NCBI RefSeq assembly: GCF_002214385.1 | Contig: NZ_CP014855.1 | Span: forward strand, 372,001 to 436,000 | DNA from: Thermococcus gorgonarius | GTDB taxonomy: Archaea > Methanobacteriota_B > Thermococci > Thermococcales > Thermococcaceae | Direction of reading: 5' to 3' | Length of the DNA: 64,000 bases | In this document: positions 46,787 to 55,323 of the stretch, in pieces | Numbering within the stretch: position 1 is the stretch's first letter | Layout of the letters: every line of letters begins with the position of its first letter | Notes under the pieces: model-generated | Seen by the model: the letters and a program-made list of their open reading frames with translations, nothing else | Told to the model about the DNA's origin: nothing | Database searches by the model: none | Translations under genes and position numbers: made by a program

Positions 46787-47950
46787 TCAGCTTCTCTTCT
46801 TGGAGATCATCACAAACATGCTTCCCGCCAGTAGGAAGAAGGCCAAACTAAAGACATAGGGCAGCGTTGCATGAATGCTCGCTAGGGCACCGGCGATAAA
46901 GGGCGCGACGATGCCGATTACCTTTCTATAGCTCGATATCGCCGCGTGGAACTCGCTCGCCCTCTCCTTTGGAATCAGCTTGAACATCCAGGCCCTGTAG
47001 AATGGGAACCAGAAGGTGGTGCCGAAGTCCCCGAGCGCGTAAACTGCTAAAACAATCCAGAACGGCGGGGATAAAGCCATTATCAGGGCGTAGAATGCGT
47101 TGAGGAGCATGCCGAAGGCAATAGCCCGGAAGCCCTTCCCCTTCGGAACGCGCTCGCTTGCGTAGGTTCCCAGAATCGAAGCCAGACTGCTGGCGACCGC
47201 CACGAGGGTCACCTCAAAGACTGTCTTTCTCAGAGTAAAGACGACGTAGTTGATGAGGACTATCTCTGGCGCGAGGGCCCATGCCAGAGTTAGCAACGCC
47301 TCAAACGCCAGGAGAAGCTTAAATTCACCCGCTCTAAACGTAAAACCCTCCGGCGTTATCCTTTCATCTTTCCCAATGCTCGGAAGGAAGAGCCAGAGGT
47401 ATGCCACCGTGACGGCCGAGAAGAGGCCGAAGATGATGAAGGCCCAGCGGTAGCTCTCGGGGCCCGGGTAGACGTAGCCCAGTATGTAGCCCATAACCGG
47501 GAACGTGAGAACCCTTGCTATTTCCGGCAGGCGTAGGTGCCAGGCGAATATCTCCTCATATTTGTCCTCGGGATAGATTATCTGCTCGTAAGCCCGATAT
47601 AGGGGGTAGAGCATGGTGGAGAGCTTTTCTACGGCCCTGCCTGCGAAGAGCAAAACCGAAGCGACAGCGCCCTTGGCTAGGCCGTACAAAACGTAGGCGA
47701 TGCCATCGAGGACGTCAATCGCGATGAGGCCCTTCTTTATGTCCCATCGGTTGAATGCCCTGCCGAAGAGGTAGGTTAGGGGAATCGAGGCGAGGTTGAC
47801 CGCTGTAAAGAACGCTCCAACTTCGAGGATGGAGTAGCCCGTCTCCATCAGGTAGAGCGGGAAGAGAATCCAGACTATCAGGCCGGGAGCGATGAGCGTG
47901 TGGTAGAGCATGTAGGCTTTAGCGTCGCGGGGGATTTCACTCCAGCGCAT
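46787..47950 (-). CDS. Major facilitator superfamily transporter
   Basis: This 387-residue protein has twelve hydrophobic segments and MFS-type loops, including the inter-domain loop around SIGKDERITPEGFTF and a conserved FPFYRAWMFKLIPKERASEFHAAISS. The substrate is not visible. ATG 47950 follows GGTGAAAAC. It is convergent with the small gene at 46.5 kb and divergent from the membrane-anchored gene at 48.0 kb. Confidence 0.88.
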   Translation of the reverse strand: MRWSEIPRDAKAYMLYHTLIAPGLIVWILFPLYLMETGYSILEVGAFFTAVNLASIPLTYLFGRAFNRWDIKKGLIAIDVLDGIAYVLYGLAKGAVASVLLFAGRAVEKLSTMLYPLYRAYEQIIYPEDKYEEIFAWHLRLPEIARVLTFPVMGYILGYVYPGPESYRWAFIIFGLFSAVTVAYLWLFLPSIGKDERITPEGFTFRAGEFKLLLAFEALLTLAWALAPEIVLINYVVFTLRKTVFEVTLVAVASSLASILGTYASERVPKGKGFRAIAFGMLLNAFYALIMALSPPFWIVLAVYALGDFGTTFWFPFYRAWMFKLIPKERASEFHAAISSYRKVIGIVAPFIAGALASIHATLPYVFSLAFFLLAGSMFVMISKKRS

Positions 47951-48027
47951 GTTTTCACCATCAGCTTAAACGGTTTTAGGCAGAACGTTTAAAAAGATTT
48001 AGACGCTCTTTGTTTGGGGGAGTTACA

Positions 48028-48546
48028 ATGCGGAAAGATAAGATACTGGCCGCGCTGTTGGTGGCTCTTCTCCTCTACTCGAGCTTTGCGACCTGGAAAT
48101 GGGAGGAGACCGAGAAGTCCAGGGATAATGCAATTAATGCTCTGGAGAGAGCTGCCAGCTCTGAGATGAAGTGTTTTGAATCCTCTGGCATTTTAGTTTC
48201 GCTGGCTGAGGAAAATGCCTCCAATGCAGCGCTCATCAGTTTTTCGCTAATGCTCGCGCATTGTGCATACAACCTTGAGTCCACTGCATATTCCCTCCGT
48301 TCCCTCACCAATGATCCCAAGTACTCAGATCTCGCTGCCTTTGGGGTAAGTTTGGGGATATTCTTCCGCAGGGTGGAGAACCGCTTCTGGGAATCGAGGG
48401 AGCTCGTGCTCAAGAACAAAGACCGTCTTGTAAACCTCGCCCTAACGATTGATAACCTGACGGTGGAGAGAAAGGGACTCCGGAACCTGACTCCAGAGGA
48501 CATCAAGAAGCTGAAGAAGATGGCAGAGGAGATTGAATCGGGCTGA
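48028..48546 (+). CDS. Single-helix membrane-anchored helical protein (paralogue of 57.6 kb gene)
   Basis: This 172-residue protein has an N-terminal signal-anchor (KDKILAALLVALLLYSSFATW) and then an extracellular all-helical part with ENASNAALISFSLMLAHCAYNLESTAYSLRSLT. The same length and layout (anchor ending LYSSFATWKWEE versus LSSYSLWNCRKDEE, RENAS/EENAS, final PEELVEEI/PEDIKKL) recur at 57601-58119. Function unknown. ATG 48028 follows GGGGGAG. Confidence 0.78.
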   Translation: MRKDKILAALLVALLLYSSFATWKWEETEKSRDNAINALERAASSEMKCFESSGILVSLAEENASNAALISFSLMLAHCAYNLESTAYSLRSLTNDPKYSDLAAFGVSLGIFFRRVENRFWESRELVLKNKDRLVNLALTIDNLTVERKGLRNLTPEDIKKLKKMAEEIESG

Positions 48547-48558
48547 TGCCTCTTTTCT

Positions 48559-48758
48559 TCACCTTTTGAGGCACCTGGCGTAAATCAGCGCCTCCTTATT
48601 CATTCGAGGTGGGTCTACTAAAGCGAAAGCCAACAGAGCTTCTCTCAGGCCTCTCCACTCTCCCCAAGCCTTGTCTTGTGGAACCATTCCGGCAAAGTCT
48701 TCGCTATCCCAAGGCAGGCGAGCCTTTCATCTTCGGTTTCGAGTGGTTTGATCATCAT
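48559..48758 (-). pseudogene. GNAT acetyltransferase remnant with its core deleted
   Basis: A frame starting ATG 48758 reads MIKPLETEDERLACLGIAKTL, a typical acetyltransferase start, and stops at 48645 after 37 residues. In another frame the remainder ends ALIYARCLKR (stop 48559-48561), like a GNAT C terminus. The acetyl-CoA-binding core in between is absent. Its start overlaps the stop of the intact acetyltransferase gene upstream (TGATG arrangement), so it was once the next gene in that operon. Confidence 0.55.
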
Positions 48759-49579
48759 ACCGACCGCTCCGGTAGTTTCTTTCTAAACACCAGCACGTTC
48801 GGCTCATCGGTCTCGTCCCAGAGGAAGAGGCCAAGCCTCCTCAGGCCTGGAAGAACGGGCTTCATTCCCCCGGGAAGCATCAGGTCGAACTCCTCCCGGC
48901 CTTTCTCCCTTGCCACCCACGCCATCGCCGGCAGCATCGCCCTTATGCACCCCAGGCCCGTTGAGAGCGGCGTGAAGGTTGCCCCGTCTCTGGTGGCGAG
49001 GAACTTAAAGTCGTTCACTTCATAGGCTTCCCCCTTCTCTCTGAGCCACTCCAGCGCTTCCTCGCTCCGGTGAACGAACTTCCAGCCGAGGGGGATTATT
49101 CCGAGGGTCAGGTCATTCATCCCAAGCTCCACCGGGTTTGGTTCCTCCGGCTGGAAGTCCTCCACCCTTGCGCCGAGGTTGAAGAACCTCGCCATAACCG
49201 AGAAGCCGTCCTTCCTGGCCATCGCTATGCTCTCTCTGTTCAGGAAGTAGGTGGCGAACTCAAGGGCCTCTATCTTTCCCTCCTCGGCTAGCCTTCTCCC
49301 GAGGTCGATCATGAAGTTCTGGATCATCCTCCCGTAGCCTCTCCCCCTGTAATCCGGGTGGACGCGGAGCCCCTCAAGCCAGCCGACCCTTCCCGGCAGG
49401 AGGGTGAGCTTTGCCGTTCCGATCACCTTTCCCTCAAGCTCAAGGACGTAGAAGTTGCCGTCTTCTACCCAATCGTCGAACACCCTCGCCAGGTAATCTT
49501 CACCGCCCCATGTCAAACGCGCTATTTCCTGGATGAAGGGCCTGTCTTCGGGTCTGGCTTCGCGGATTATCGGGTTCAT
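48755..49579 (-). CDS. GNAT-family acetyltransferase, two-part
   Basis: This 274-residue protein has an N-terminal GNAT domain with LRVHPDYRGRGYGRMIQNFMIDLG (acetyl-CoA loop) and a C-terminal half of about 130 residues, the same layout as the 283-residue protein at 29.1 kb. Substrate unknown. ATG 49579 follows GGTGATGGC. The ABC exporter operon is divergent from it. Confidence 0.86.
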   Translation of the reverse strand: MNPIIREARPEDRPFIQEIARLTWGGEDYLARVFDDWVEDGNFYVLELEGKVIGTAKLTLLPGRVGWLEGLRVHPDYRGRGYGRMIQNFMIDLGRRLAEEGKIEALEFATYFLNRESIAMARKDGFSVMARFFNLGARVEDFQPEEPNPVELGMNDLTLGIIPLGWKFVHRSEEALEWLREKGEAYEVNDFKFLATRDGATFTPLSTGLGCIRAMLPAMAWVAREKGREEFDLMLPGGMKPVLPGLRRLGLFLWDETDEPNVLVFRKKLPERSV

Positions 49580-49652
49580 GCCATCACCGTGTAACCATAA
49601 TCGCCGGAGGTTTTAGGCTTTCCTCTCAGACGGACATCTTAACAGGCAAATA

Positions 49653-49660
49653 TTTATAAA
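49653..49660 (+). promoter_or_regulatory. TATA box of the ABC exporter operon, apparently leaderless
   Basis: TTTATAAA is preceded by the BRE-like AGGCAAATA. Its centre lies about 26 bp before the ATG at 49683, the normal TATA-to-start-site distance in archaea, and no GGTG-type binding site precedes the ATG. The mRNA is therefore predicted to start at or next to the initiation codon. Confidence 0.6.
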
Positions 49661-49682
49661 AACGGAACCCTACTCCTCTACC

Positions 49683-51419
49683 ATGGGAGAATCGCTCAAA
49701 GGGCTGGCCAGACTGCTGGGGTATCTGAGGGGACACGCCCTCCACTTCTCGCTGGGCATGGTTATGGTACTCCTCATGTCATACACCAGCGGAGTGGTTC
49801 CCGTCCTCATAAGGGAGGCCATAGACAGGGGCGTGACTGCTGGAGACTACGGTCAGGCCCTCGAGTATGCACTCCTCATACTCCTCGTTGGCGTCCTCAA
49901 CGGGGCCTTCAGCTTTGCTGGGAGGTATCTCCTCGTCAAATCGGCCCAGCATGCGGTTTACCACCTCAGGATGGACGCTTTTAGGGCAATTCAGCGGCAG
50001 AGGATGGAGTTTTTCGACAAGACCTTCTCAGGCCAGCTGATAAGCAGAATAACCAACGACACGGAGAGGATAACGAGGTTCCTCTCATTCCGGCTGAGGA
50101 TGTTTGTGTACTCGCTCTTTCTGATAGCGGTCTCGCTCTACTACATGATCCGGATGAACACCCTCCTGACTGCCGTGGCCCTGGTTACCATAGGGATCGT
50201 TGTGGCCCTGAACTCGGCCTACGCGATGAAAGTCCGCCCCATCTACGACAGGATCAGGCACCAGACCGGGGTAATAGCCTCCACGGCGACAGGGACGATA
50301 GCCGGGATAAAGACGATAAAGGCCCTTTCGGTGGAGGAAGAAATCCACGAGAAGTTCGAGAGGGAGAACGAGGAGCTCTACTCACTCAACGTCGAGGCCA
50401 CTAGAATAGTGGCGATATACGGAAACGCTTCCTTCCTCGTCCTTGGAATAGCGATGAGTGCGATGCTCTACTTTGGTGGAAGGGCCATCATAGTGAACAC
50501 GCTGACGGTTGGAGAGCTCGCGGCCTTCCTCACGTACATGCTCACGATGACCTGGCCCCTCAGGGCGCTCGGTTTCACAATAGCCGACATCCAGAGGAGC
50601 TTGGCCGCGGCTTCGAGACTTTTTGAGGTTGTGGATTCCGCTCCCGAGAGCGTTGATCCTCCAGACGCGGTCGAGCTGAAGAACCCAAGGGGCGAGGTGG
50701 AGTTCAGGGACGTGTGGCTCACCTACCACACGGGGAAGACCGTGCTCAGGGGGCTGAGCTTTAAGGTGAGGCCCGGGGAGAAGGTCGTCATAACCGGACC
50801 GCCGGGCTCGGGGAAGAGCACGGTTCTTAAGCTGATAGCCAGGTTCTACGAGCCCGAGAGGGGAGAGGTGCTCCTGGACGGGATTGACGTGAGAAAGATA
50901 AAGACGGAGAGCCTGAGGAAGACTGTAGCCTACGTCCCGCAGGAGCCCTTCATCTTCAACAGGAGCATAAGGGAGAACATCGCCCTTGCCAAGCCGGACG
51001 CGACGATGGAGGAGATAGTAAGGGCCGCCAAGATAGCGAAGATACACGATTTCATAGCCTCTCTTCCAGAAGGCTACGACACGGTCCTCGGCGAGAAGGG
51101 GGTAACCCTTTCGGGCGGACAGAGGCAGAGGATAGCGCTGGCGAGGGCCCTGCTCCTCGATCCAAAGGTAATCCTCCTCGATGATCCTGTCTCGAACCTC
51201 GACGCCGGAACCGAGAAGCGGCTCGTGGAGGACTTGAGGGAGATACTGAAGGACAGGACGGCGTTGATAGTCTCTCAGAGGCCGTCGCTCGTAAAGCTCG
51301 CCGACAGAGCTATCGTGATGGCCGAGGGCAGAATAGTGGAGGACGGTAAACCGGAGGAGCTGGTCAGGAAAGGTGGAGCCTTCAGCGAGATGCTCAGGGC
51401 GGTGGGAGGAAATGAATGA
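49683..51419 (+). CDS. ABC exporter half-transporter, degenerate-site subunit
   Basis: This 578-residue protein has an N-terminal six-helix transmembrane domain (about 1-320) and a C-terminal ATPase: Walker A GPPGSGKST (about 370), signature LSGGQ, Walker B VILLDDPVSNLD. The catalytic Glu after Walker B is Asp and the switch His is Gln (VSQRPS). It therefore should pair with the next gene product, which has the active residues, as in heterodimeric multidrug or lipid exporters. Substrate unknown. Confidence 0.93.
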   Translation: MGESLKGLARLLGYLRGHALHFSLGMVMVLLMSYTSGVVPVLIREAIDRGVTAGDYGQALEYALLILLVGVLNGAFSFAGRYLLVKSAQHAVYHLRMDAFRAIQRQRMEFFDKTFSGQLISRITNDTERITRFLSFRLRMFVYSLFLIAVSLYYMIRMNTLLTAVALVTIGIVVALNSAYAMKVRPIYDRIRHQTGVIASTATGTIAGIKTIKALSVEEEIHEKFERENEELYSLNVEATRIVAIYGNASFLVLGIAMSAMLYFGGRAIIVNTLTVGELAAFLTYMLTMTWPLRALGFTIADIQRSLAAASRLFEVVDSAPESVDPPDAVELKNPRGEVEFRDVWLTYHTGKTVLRGLSFKVRPGEKVVITGPPGSGKSTVLKLIARFYEPERGEVLLDGIDVRKIKTESLRKTVAYVPQEPFIFNRSIRENIALAKPDATMEEIVRAAKIAKIHDFIASLPEGYDTVLGEKGVTLSGGQRQRIALARALLLDPKVILLDDPVSNLDAGTEKRLVEDLREILKDRTALIVSQRPSLVKLADRAIVMAEGRIVEDGKPEELVRKGGAFSEMLRAVGGNE

Positions 51420-53154
51420 GTCGTCGCTCTCGCTCATAGTGCGCTTCGTAAGGGAAGCCCTCTCCGAGAGGAAAACCCTCGCCATAGTGGTGGCGAGCAT
51501 CATAGGTTCGGCCCTAGCCAACCTGGCCTCCCCCTACCTCCTGAGCGTGGCGATAGACCGCTACATAGTGCCCGGGAGATACGAGAAGCTAGGGTTCATC
51601 GCGGCCCTCTACCTCCTCGCCCTCGCCGGCCAGTGGTTCTTCATGACGCTCCAGACGTACTATACAGAGGTTTTCGGCCAGAAGGTTCTCAGGAAGCTCA
51701 GGAGCAGACTGCACGAGAAAGTTCTCTCAGCGAACCTCGACTTCTTCAAAGAGAAGTCTACCGGCGACCTTGTGTCGAGGATAATCAACGACACCGGCGT
51801 GGTGAACGACGTCCTCGTTTCCGGCCTGCTGGGCGGGCTCGGGAGCCTGCTGAGCCTGGCGGGCATAATAGTTGCCATGCTCATACTCGACCTCAGGCTG
51901 ACCCTCGTAACCCTCACCAGCGTGCCGCTCATGGTGTTGGTTGCCTACTACTTCGGGGGAAAGATGAGGAAGGCCTACCGCGAGACGAGGAGGAAAATAG
52001 CGAGGATTTCCAGCGTGGTCGAGGAGAGCGTTGCTGGAATAGAGACGATACGCGCCTTTGGAAGGGAAGGCCAGGTCGAGAGGGAGTTCTCAGAGGCGTC
52101 GCTGGAGACGATAAAGGCCTACCTGCGGGTCGCGGTTTACATGGGCCTCTTCTGGCCCCTCATGAACATAACGAGCCTCCTCTCGGTTGTGGTGGTCATA
52201 GCCTACGGCGGCTACCTCGCCTACCAGGGGAGCGTCAGCATAGGAGTCGTCGTGGCCTTCATCCAGTACGCCCAGCGCTTCCGCGGGCCGATAAACAACG
52301 TTGTAAGCATGTATGACAGCCTGCAGTCCGCTCTGGCCGCTGTGGAGAGGATATACGGGGTCCTGGACGATGAGAGGGTGGAGGACTACAGCGGAAAACC
52401 CGTGGAAAAGCTGAGAGGCGAGATAGAGTTCAGAGACGTCTGGTTCGAGTACGAGAAGGGAAGGCCCGTGCTCAAAGGGATAAACCTCTCGATTTCCTCT
52501 GGCTCAAAGATTGCCCTCGTGGGAAGGACTGGGGCAGGAAAGACGACCATCGCGAACCTGATAATGCGCTTTTACGACCCGACCAGGGGCTCAGTCCTCT
52601 ACGACGAGATCGACGGGAGGGAGATAAGCAGGAAGAGCCTGCGGAGGAGGATAGGCTACGTCCCCCAGGAGACCTACCTCTTCCCTGGGACGATAATGGA
52701 GAACATCCTTATAGCGAACCCCAAAGCGAGCGAGGAGGACGTGGTGAGGGTCTGCAGGGAGCTTGGGATCCACGACTTCATAATGAGGCTCCCCAAGGGG
52801 TACGAAACCCAGGCAGGGGAGGCCGGAAAACTGCTCTCCGTCGGGGAGAAACAGCTGATCTCGCTCGCGAGGGCGATGCTCAAGGATCCGGACGTGATTA
52901 TCCTCGATGAGGCTCTCTCGAGCGTTGACCCCAAGACTGAGAGGCTCGTTCAGGACGCGATGCTGAGGCTCATGGAGGGCAGGACGAGCATAATCATAGC
53001 CCACCGCCTTGGCATAACCCGCTTCGTGGACAGGGTTGTCGTGGTCGAGGACGGGGAGATCGTTGAGGAAGGCTCTCCAGAGGCCCTACTCGAGAGGAAG
53101 GGCCGCTTCTACCGGCTCTACACCTCCCAGCTCAGCGGGGCTGAAGTGGACTGA
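51412..53154 (+). CDS. ABC exporter half-transporter, catalytic-site subunit
   Basis: This 580-residue protein has a six-helix transmembrane domain and then an ATPase with Walker A GRTGAGKTT, Walker B VIILDEALSSVD with the catalytic Glu, and switch His in IAHRLG. Its own signature is changed to LSVGEKQ. It would combine with the partner's LSGGQ to form one good ATP site and one degenerate site. The start ATG 51412 overlaps the partner's stop by 8 bp, so the two are made together. Confidence 0.93.
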   Translation: MNESSLSLIVRFVREALSERKTLAIVVASIIGSALANLASPYLLSVAIDRYIVPGRYEKLGFIAALYLLALAGQWFFMTLQTYYTEVFGQKVLRKLRSRLHEKVLSANLDFFKEKSTGDLVSRIINDTGVVNDVLVSGLLGGLGSLLSLAGIIVAMLILDLRLTLVTLTSVPLMVLVAYYFGGKMRKAYRETRRKIARISSVVEESVAGIETIRAFGREGQVEREFSEASLETIKAYLRVAVYMGLFWPLMNITSLLSVVVVIAYGGYLAYQGSVSIGVVVAFIQYAQRFRGPINNVVSMYDSLQSALAAVERIYGVLDDERVEDYSGKPVEKLRGEIEFRDVWFEYEKGRPVLKGINLSISSGSKIALVGRTGAGKTTIANLIMRFYDPTRGSVLYDEIDGREISRKSLRRRIGYVPQETYLFPGTIMENILIANPKASEEDVVRVCRELGIHDFIMRLPKGYETQAGEAGKLLSVGEKQLISLARAMLKDPDVIILDEALSSVDPKTERLVQDAMLRLMEGRTSIIIAHRLGITRFVDRVVVVEDGEIVEEGSPEALLERKGRFYRLYTSQLSGAEVD

Positions 53155-53488
53155 CGGTCAATGGATGGAACGCAAAATAGGCCGTGGAAGAAATGGGGAT
53201 AGCTCAGACCGTACCCTTGATGGGGCTTCAGGGCAGGAATACTCTCGATGGCATCTCTAGCGGTCCTGAGGGTTAATGTGGGCAGGTGAAGGTTGTAGAG
53301 GTGGCGGTTCATGGGAGATTCCTTTATAGTTTTCTGTTCTGTTATGTATCAATAAAACATTATCTCTTGATCAGCCAACAATTTTAGAAAATTTTATGAG
53401 GGCGTTTTTGAAAAATATACTGGAGGAGATTGATATTGAAGGGTTGTCTAGAAAGAAAATAAAAAGGAACTTAAATGGTGAGGGAATC
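53155..53488. other. 334-bp gap before the ESCRT-III-like gene
   Basis: There is no convincing gene. Composition falls from GC-rich to AT-rich near 53310, the left edge of the AT-rich island. A TATA-like CCTTTATAG lies at 53321-53329. CGATGG...CTGA elements near 53247-53275 loosely recall a box C/D RNA but lack a proper C box. A frame reading from ATG 53396 into the next gene has no binding site. Confidence 0.5.
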
Positions 53489-55321
53489 ATGGGTATCCTC
53501 TCTAAATTTTTCGGCAAAAAAAATCCTATGGATGTATCCTTGGACGTATTGAGAGAAACTCAAGCAACGCTTGAGATTCAAATTAGAAAAATTGAGAATG
53601 AGATAGCCAGCATAGATCGCGAGATAGCGGCGCTCTTTGAAAGGGCAAAGAGCGCGAGGAGCAAGAGCGAAGAGCTCACCATAGCGACGAAGATAAAGAC
53701 CCTTAACCAGCGCAAGAAGAACCTCCAGGCAACACACATGCAGCTCAACAAGCAGCTCATGCTCATAAGCAACCTGGCCATAATCAAGGAGAACGAGGCC
53801 ATCCTGAAGGGAACGCCAACTTGGGAGATGCTCCGCAACATGTCACCGGAGGAGCTTGAGAGGAACCTGACGACCATGCAGCTGGATGCGCAGAACTTCA
53901 ACGAGAACCTCAACCAGATGCTCGGCATAACTGACCAGACGCTGGGCGTTGGGGCTGACTTCGAGGAGGACGAAGAGCTGGCCGAGATAATGAAGACCAT
54001 CCACGCGGTTAAAGAGGGTGAGCTCGAGCCTGAAACAGAATCAATTGTCAAGCTTCGTAGTATATTGTTAGATATCCAAAACAATTATGAGTTAGTACGT
54101 TTTAATTTGATCGAATTTTTGAGGAAAGAATTAGGATTCTCAAAAGAGACAATAGAAGAATTGTTGTATATACTTGAAGATATACTTAACGATTGGGCAA
54201 GAATCAGGGGGGCTAAGAAGATAAATTCTCAAACGTTGAATCTGCTCACTATAGAATTCTTGATTCGTTTGATCCTACCATACCTAAAAACAAAACATAT
54301 ACCCCCCGGGAATGAAATTAAAAATCAGCTTGAACAACTACAACAAGTGGCTTACTGTGTTAAAATTCCTAGCAAACATGAGTATTGTGAATATTTATCT
54401 CTATATGAGCAGATCTCACTATTAATGTCCCCTACAACGAGAGAATGCGTGGAGAACATTCTAAAGACTGCAAAACACGTCATTGACAATAGCACAAAGA
54501 TTGCAAAAATGGACTTTTATCTACGAGTGAACCTCTGGAATGAGCTACAAGAAAAATACATGTTATATGAAAAAGGGGTGTGTGGGCAATTTCCAAAACA
54601 TCTAGATCTAGTTAAGTATTTAGATAATTATATAAGAATCCACCTAGAAACGGCATTGGCATTTCTGGCTTTAACCTTCAAGGAAAATAAGGAGGAATAT
54701 CCCCCAGCAATAGATAGATTTAGTGAGTCAGAGCTTCATACAATTAAGTTGATACGTGAATATGATATCTTTGGCAAATTAGAATCAGAAGAAATTATGA
54801 GGAGAATCTTGGCTAATGATGAACATGTAAAAACATTACTCAAGTTATATCCCACTATGGAGGAGCATATTATCTCATCATGCTCTAACTGGTATCTTTA
54901 TTGGTATTTGATGTGTTCTTGGGAAAAACAGAAAGAGAGAATAGACAAAAAGGTGAATGAAATCTTGGATCAGTTATTAGAGCATAATCTAACTACTAAC
55001 GGCTCAATGTTAAAATCAAACCCAAATCAGGAAGTTTTAGCGATACCTTTTAGAAATTTTTTTGAAACCGTTTCCATTTACTTGATAGGCACTAAAAAAT
55101 TATCGAAGAGAATCTCTAAGAAGCTTTCTAATATGGCGAGAATTCTTGCAATGTCCTCTGAATTCACGCGTAGTATAGGGTGGGGATTCCTTAAGCATCT
55201 CGATAAAAAACCTAGTAGCATAACTCAGGAAGGGGAGTTATACATAGAGAACGAGATTATTCATGAAGAATTAGAGGAACTTCTAGACACCGGAAAGAGC
55301 GATGTTCTCAGCTCATTTTAA
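53489..55321 (+). CDS. ESCRT-III/Snf7-like (CdvB-like) domain fused to a large helical domain of unknown function
   Basis: This is a 610-residue protein. Residues 1-185 look like ESCRT-III: a short basic amphipathic start GILSKFFGKKNP, then DVLRETQATLEIQIRKIENEIASIDREI (helix 1), a Lys-rich helix 2 (IKTLNQRKKNLQATHMQLNKQL), MSPEELERNLTTM, and an acidic end GVGADFEEDEELAEIM as in CHMP proteins. Residues 186-610 are helical, AT-rich and unrecognised, with several Trp/Tyr. DNA composition switches at about 53590 and 54040. ATG 53489 has GGTGAGGG before it; ATG 53396 has none. The ESCRT-III call is by pattern, not a search. Confidence 0.66.
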   Translation: MGILSKFFGKKNPMDVSLDVLRETQATLEIQIRKIENEIASIDREIAALFERAKSARSKSEELTIATKIKTLNQRKKNLQATHMQLNKQLMLISNLAIIKENEAILKGTPTWEMLRNMSPEELERNLTTMQLDAQNFNENLNQMLGITDQTLGVGADFEEDEELAEIMKTIHAVKEGELEPETESIVKLRSILLDIQNNYELVRFNLIEFLRKELGFSKETIEELLYILEDILNDWARIRGAKKINSQTLNLLTIEFLIRLILPYLKTKHIPPGNEIKNQLEQLQQVAYCVKIPSKHEYCEYLSLYEQISLLMSPTTRECVENILKTAKHVIDNSTKIAKMDFYLRVNLWNELQEKYMLYEKGVCGQFPKHLDLVKYLDNYIRIHLETALAFLALTFKENKEEYPPAIDRFSESELHTIKLIREYDIFGKLESEEIMRRILANDEHVKTLLKLYPTMEEHIISSCSNWYLYWYLMCSWEKQKERIDKKVNEILDQLLEHNLTTNGSMLKSNPNQEVLAIPFRNFFETVSIYLIGTKKLSKRISKKLSNMARILAMSSEFTRSIGWGFLKHLDKKPSSITQEGELYIENEIIHEELEELLDTGKSDVLSSF

Positions 55322-55323
55322 TA

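Noticed and set aside
53225-53280. Third box C/D sRNA before the ESCRT-III-like gene
   Set aside because: A CTGA and a C'-like CGATGGC are present, but the C box is degenerate and no D' box is in place.
53396-53488. Start of the ESCRT-III-like protein at ATG 53396
   Set aside because: No ribosome binding site precedes it, and the 31 extra residues do not fit the family start, whereas ATG 53489 has GGTGAGGG in place.
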